The notes under the pieces were generated by a model, which worked only from the letters and a program-made list of their open reading frames with translations, did no database searches and had not been told where the DNA came from. A stretch of 64,000 nucleotides of DNA, from assembly GCA_036402115.1 (NCBI GenBank), contig DASWTM010000215.1, positions 1-64,000 of the forward strand, written 5' to 3'. Positions 61,608 to 64,000 of the stretch are shown here, in pieces. Position numbers and translations under genes: made by a program. Each line of letters starts with the position of its first letter. Within the stretch, counting starts at the first letter, position 1. The DNA is from Chryseosolibacter sp036402115. GTDB lineage: Bacteria; Bacteroidota; Bacteroidia; Cytophagales; Cyclobacteriaceae.

Positions 61608-62717
61608 ATGATCCGATTCTTTTTTCTTCTTGTTTTTTCAACACTGACCTTCCCGATTTTCAGCCAGGAATTGCAAACCGAAAACATTGTTATTGTCGCT
61701 TTGGATGGGTATCGATGGCAGGAAGTGTTTAAAGGACCCGATGCGAAAATTCTTATGAATAAGCAATTCACGAAGGATGCGCAAGCCAATTCATTTGTGG
61801 GAAAGTCAATGGAGGAAAGCCGCAGAAACCTGATGCCGTTCCTGTGGAACGTTGTAGCGGTAGACGGACAACTTTATGGAAACAGGAAATTTGGAAACAA
61901 GGTGAATTGCTCGAACCTCCAATTAATTTCCTATCCGGGATACAGCGAGATGCTTACTGGATTTGCGGACCCGCGCGTTCATTCGAATAAAAAAGTAGTG
62001 AATCCAAATGCAACGGTGCTTGAGTTCCTAAATAGGCAAAAGGACTTTAAAGACAAGGTTGCTGCCTTTGCTACGTGGGATGCCTTTCCGTATATCCTGA
62101 ACGAGGAACGGTCGGGGATTCATGTCAATGCGGGCAACGATCTGGCTAATGGACAGATAACGCACCATGAAAGATGGTTGAATGAGAATCAGCACCAGGT
62201 AATCAATCAGGCCAATGGAACACGCTTCGATGAATACACATACTCCTATGCCAAAGAATTCGTCAAACGCAGGAAACCAAAAGTACTGTTCCTTTCCTTC
62301 AATGAGACCGATGAGCACGGGCATGCCGGCCGATATGATGAATACCTGGAGGCAGCTCACAAGGCCGACCAGCTTATCGCGGACTTATGGCACTACCTGC
62401 AGACATCGCCAGATTATAAGAACAAGACAACACTTATCATCACGACAGATCATGGCAGGGGTAGCGGAAAAAATAATTGGACAAAGCACAGGTTATTTGC
62501 GCGGGGCTCACGACAAATTTGGTTTGCGGTAATTGGTCCAGATACACCGGCTCTTGGTGAGGTTAAGACCCGAAATAAGTTTTACCAAAAGCAGCTGGCG
62601 AAAACAATCAGCACTTTTGCTGGAGAACAATACCATTCCGCGAAAGAAGTTGGAGATGTTATGCATAGCATGATAGAAAAACGCGAGGCCGATAGCTACG
62701 CGAGTGCAGTAAATTAA
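61608..62717 (+). CDS. Alkaline phosphatase/phosphodiesterase superfamily enzyme
   Basis: A 369-residue exported enzyme from the ATG at 61608, with signal peptide (FLLVFSTLTFPIFSQE). NIVIVALDGYRWQEVF holds the first metal Asp, LISYPGYSEMLTG the nucleophile region, ETDEHGHAGRYDEYL the middle metal site and TTDHGRG the last one. The order is that of the phosphatase/sulfatase superfamily (ENPP-like). It probably cleaves a phosphate ester in the periplasm; the substrate is unknown. The start is confirmed by the signal peptide that begins at this ATG. Confidence 0.85.
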   Translation: MIRFFFLLVFSTLTFPIFSQELQTENIVIVALDGYRWQEVFKGPDAKILMNKQFTKDAQANSFVGKSMEESRRNLMPFLWNVVAVDGQLYGNRKFGNKVNCSNLQLISYPGYSEMLTGFADPRVHSNKKVVNPNATVLEFLNRQKDFKDKVAAFATWDAFPYILNEERSGIHVNAGNDLANGQITHHERWLNENQHQVINQANGTRFDEYTYSYAKEFVKRRKPKVLFLSFNETDEHGHAGRYDEYLEAAHKADQLIADLWHYLQTSPDYKNKTTLIITTDHGRGSGKNNWTKHRLFARGSRQIWFAVIGPDTPALGEVKTRNKFYQKQLAKTISTFAGEQYHSAKEVGDVMHSMIEKREADSYASAVN

Positions 62718-62807
62718 TCCACCTGCTACTAGGCTCTAAAATCGTCCAGTTTGCGTGATTCGTTTTGTAAATTTTAGGATTACCTTTTTAGTCCTAACCC
62801 TAAATTT

Positions 62808-63749
62808 ATGAAGTCACGACTCACCCTTTGTGCCATGACCCTGGTTTTCGTTAGCGCCATTTGTGCTGCGCAAAGTTCGGTATCCGTTCAAAAAGCTGAT
62901 TCGCTGTTTTTTCTGTCTGATTGGAAGGGTGCCATTGCTGTGTATGAGGCGGCTCTGAAAGCGGGCGAAGCTCCGGCAATTGCCTGGAATCGTCTTGGCT
63001 TTTCGTATCATAACATTGGTCAATACGATAAGGCGATCGCCAATTATAAAAAATCGCTTGAAAATAAACCTGCGCCCTTTCTTGAGGCGACAGTTCAGTC
63101 GAGACTTGCGCGGATTGCTTCCATCCGCAAAGATGCAGACGCAACCTTCGCCTATCTTGATAAAGCAATTGCGCTAGGCTACGTAAATTTCACAGAGCTG
63201 GAAACCAACCCCGACTTCAATAATGTCAGGACCGACAAACGTTTTTCTGAAGTGGTCAAAGTTGTGACCAACAAAGCATTCCCCTGCATGACGATTCCGC
63301 AGGCGCGCGAGTTCGATTTTTGGGTAGGCGAGTGGGACGTATTTCAAAATGGAACAAACGTCCAGGTCGGTACCAGTAACGTTGAAATTGCTTCTGGCGG
63401 TTGCATGATACTTGAAAACTGGACTGCGCTGGGTCCAGTGCCGAATACGGGTAAAAGCATTAACTACGTTAATTCCGCTTCGGGAAAATGGGAACAACAT
63501 TGGGTTGGGTCAGGAGGTCTCAATCTCAACAACCCGTCAATGTTCGTCAATGGTGTGTACAAGGATGGAGCCATGCGATTTGAATTCGAAACGCTCTCTG
63601 CACAAAATCAAAAACAGATCGGTAGATTTATCTTTTACAACCAGGGTCCGGATCAGGTTCGCCAGTTCAATGAAGTCAGTGCTGACAACGGAAAGACGTG
63701 GACCACAACATATGATTTCATTTATAAACGTAAGAAGTCAAAACAATAA
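62808..63749 (+). CDS. Exported TPR protein with a DUF1579-like C-terminal domain
   Basis: A 313-residue protein with a signal peptide ending CAAQ. TPR repeats span about 25-140 (AWNRLGFSYHNIGQYDKAIANYKKSL), then FDFWVGEWDVFQNGTNVQVG begins a beta-rich C-terminal domain like DUF1579, with NYVNSASGKWEQHWVG. Such proteins are common in Bacteroidota, with no known function. The gene stands alone and its 3' end meets the partial gene on the other strand, one base apart. Confidence 0.75.
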   Translation: MKSRLTLCAMTLVFVSAICAAQSSVSVQKADSLFFLSDWKGAIAVYEAALKAGEAPAIAWNRLGFSYHNIGQYDKAIANYKKSLENKPAPFLEATVQSRLARIASIRKDADATFAYLDKAIALGYVNFTELETNPDFNNVRTDKRFSEVVKVVTNKAFPCMTIPQAREFDFWVGEWDVFQNGTNVQVGTSNVEIASGGCMILENWTALGPVPNTGKSINYVNSASGKWEQHWVGSGGLNLNNPSMFVNGVYKDGAMRFEFETLSAQNQKQIGRFIFYNQGPDQVRQFNEVSADNGKTWTTTYDFIYKRKKSKQ

Positions 63750-63750
63750 G

Positions 63751-64000
63751 CTATTTTGTAAGCGCTTTTAAATCGGCTTTCAAAATCACTACGTTCTGCA
63801 ATTCCGACTCAGGCTTGAGTTTACGATCTTCGGTATAGCCAGACCATAAACTATTGGCCACATAGTAAAATTTATCATCGGCAATGCATCCGATCGTAGG
63901 CTCATTAAAGGCAGGGTGAGCCCGATCAATGATTGTAAACGAAACCAGCTTGTCTTGGGCATCATTTAACTGGTAGATTGTGCTGCGCATCGGAAAAATC
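63751..64000 (-). CDS. C-terminal part of an unknown propeller-like protein (partial)
   Basis: At the right edge of the window, the reverse strand has an open frame of at least 82 codons that continues past position 64000. It ends ELQNVVILKADLKALTK, and FYYVANSLWSG suggests a beta-propeller or SMP-30-like fold. The part seen is only the C-terminal end. The gene is convergent to the TPR protein gene. Confidence 0.6.
   Translation of the reverse strand, partial: IFPMRSTIYQLNDAQDKLVSFTIIDRAHPAFNEPTIGCIADDKFYYVANSLWSGYTEDRKLKPESELQNVVILKADLKALTK

Overview
The window reads as a chromosomal segment of a member of the Bacteroidota, most likely order Cytophagales. The signs are type IX secretion (T9SS) sorting domains and a PorP/SprF protein, a hybrid two-component system, a PVC-type heme lipoprotein, DUF5690, AT-rich leaders with few Shine-Dalgarno sites, and promoter boxes of the Bacteroidota type (TTTG, about 19 bases, TAnnTTTG). 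Family assignments come from reading motifs by eye; no database was searched.

Layout. 1-5.5 kb holds the end of the division and cell-wall cluster: murG (partial), murC, ftsQ, ftsA, ftsZ. ftsA carries an in-frame TAA after codon 143. The ftsZ 3' region has four successive hairpins. 5.8-14 kb holds a small lipoprotein, an NtrB/NtrC-type sigma54 two-component pair, lpxH with an exported partner, a GxxExxY gene enclosed by inverted CACAGAG-rich repeats, ftsH and rsfS. 14-20 kb holds birA, a THUMP-type RNA methyltransferase, two LPP20-like lipoproteins, a DUF3052 protein and an outer-membrane barrel. A tRNA-Arg(ACG) with a good promoter follows at 20.2 kb; its 3' end and terminator are repeated 119 bases downstream.

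20.6-26.5 kb holds a LacI regulator divergent from a GH26 mannanase, a soluble GAF/PAS sensor without an output domain, and an HTH/DUF2975 pair divergent from a PadR/ABC-permease pair across a 26-base palindrome. 30.4-39.6 kb is a tight four-gene unit: a 1541-residue protein of 16 HYR repeats with a T9SS type B tail, a PorP/SprF protein, a TPR/PD40 protein resembling PorE but without its OmpA end, and a membrane histidine kinase. I consider this the best candidate for an undescribed system, an adhesin export module with its own sensor.

39.8-52.1 kb is a polysaccharide region: GH32 with a PfkB sugar kinase (fructan use), a CBM-GH26 enzyme with a T9SS tail, a hybrid sensor/AraC regulator, an orphan carbohydrate-binding-like module, a clan GH-A arabinofuranosidase-like enzyme and a GH5 cellulase. 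No SusC/SusD pair is present. 52-64 kb is mixed: a heme/HEAT lipoprotein, an outer-membrane protein, an MpaB-like oxygenase, a YflT-like stress protein, a phosphonatase-like HAD enzyme, an HD alarmone-hydrolase-like protein, DUF5690, a phosphodiesterase-type enzyme, a TPR protein, and a partial gene at the right edge.
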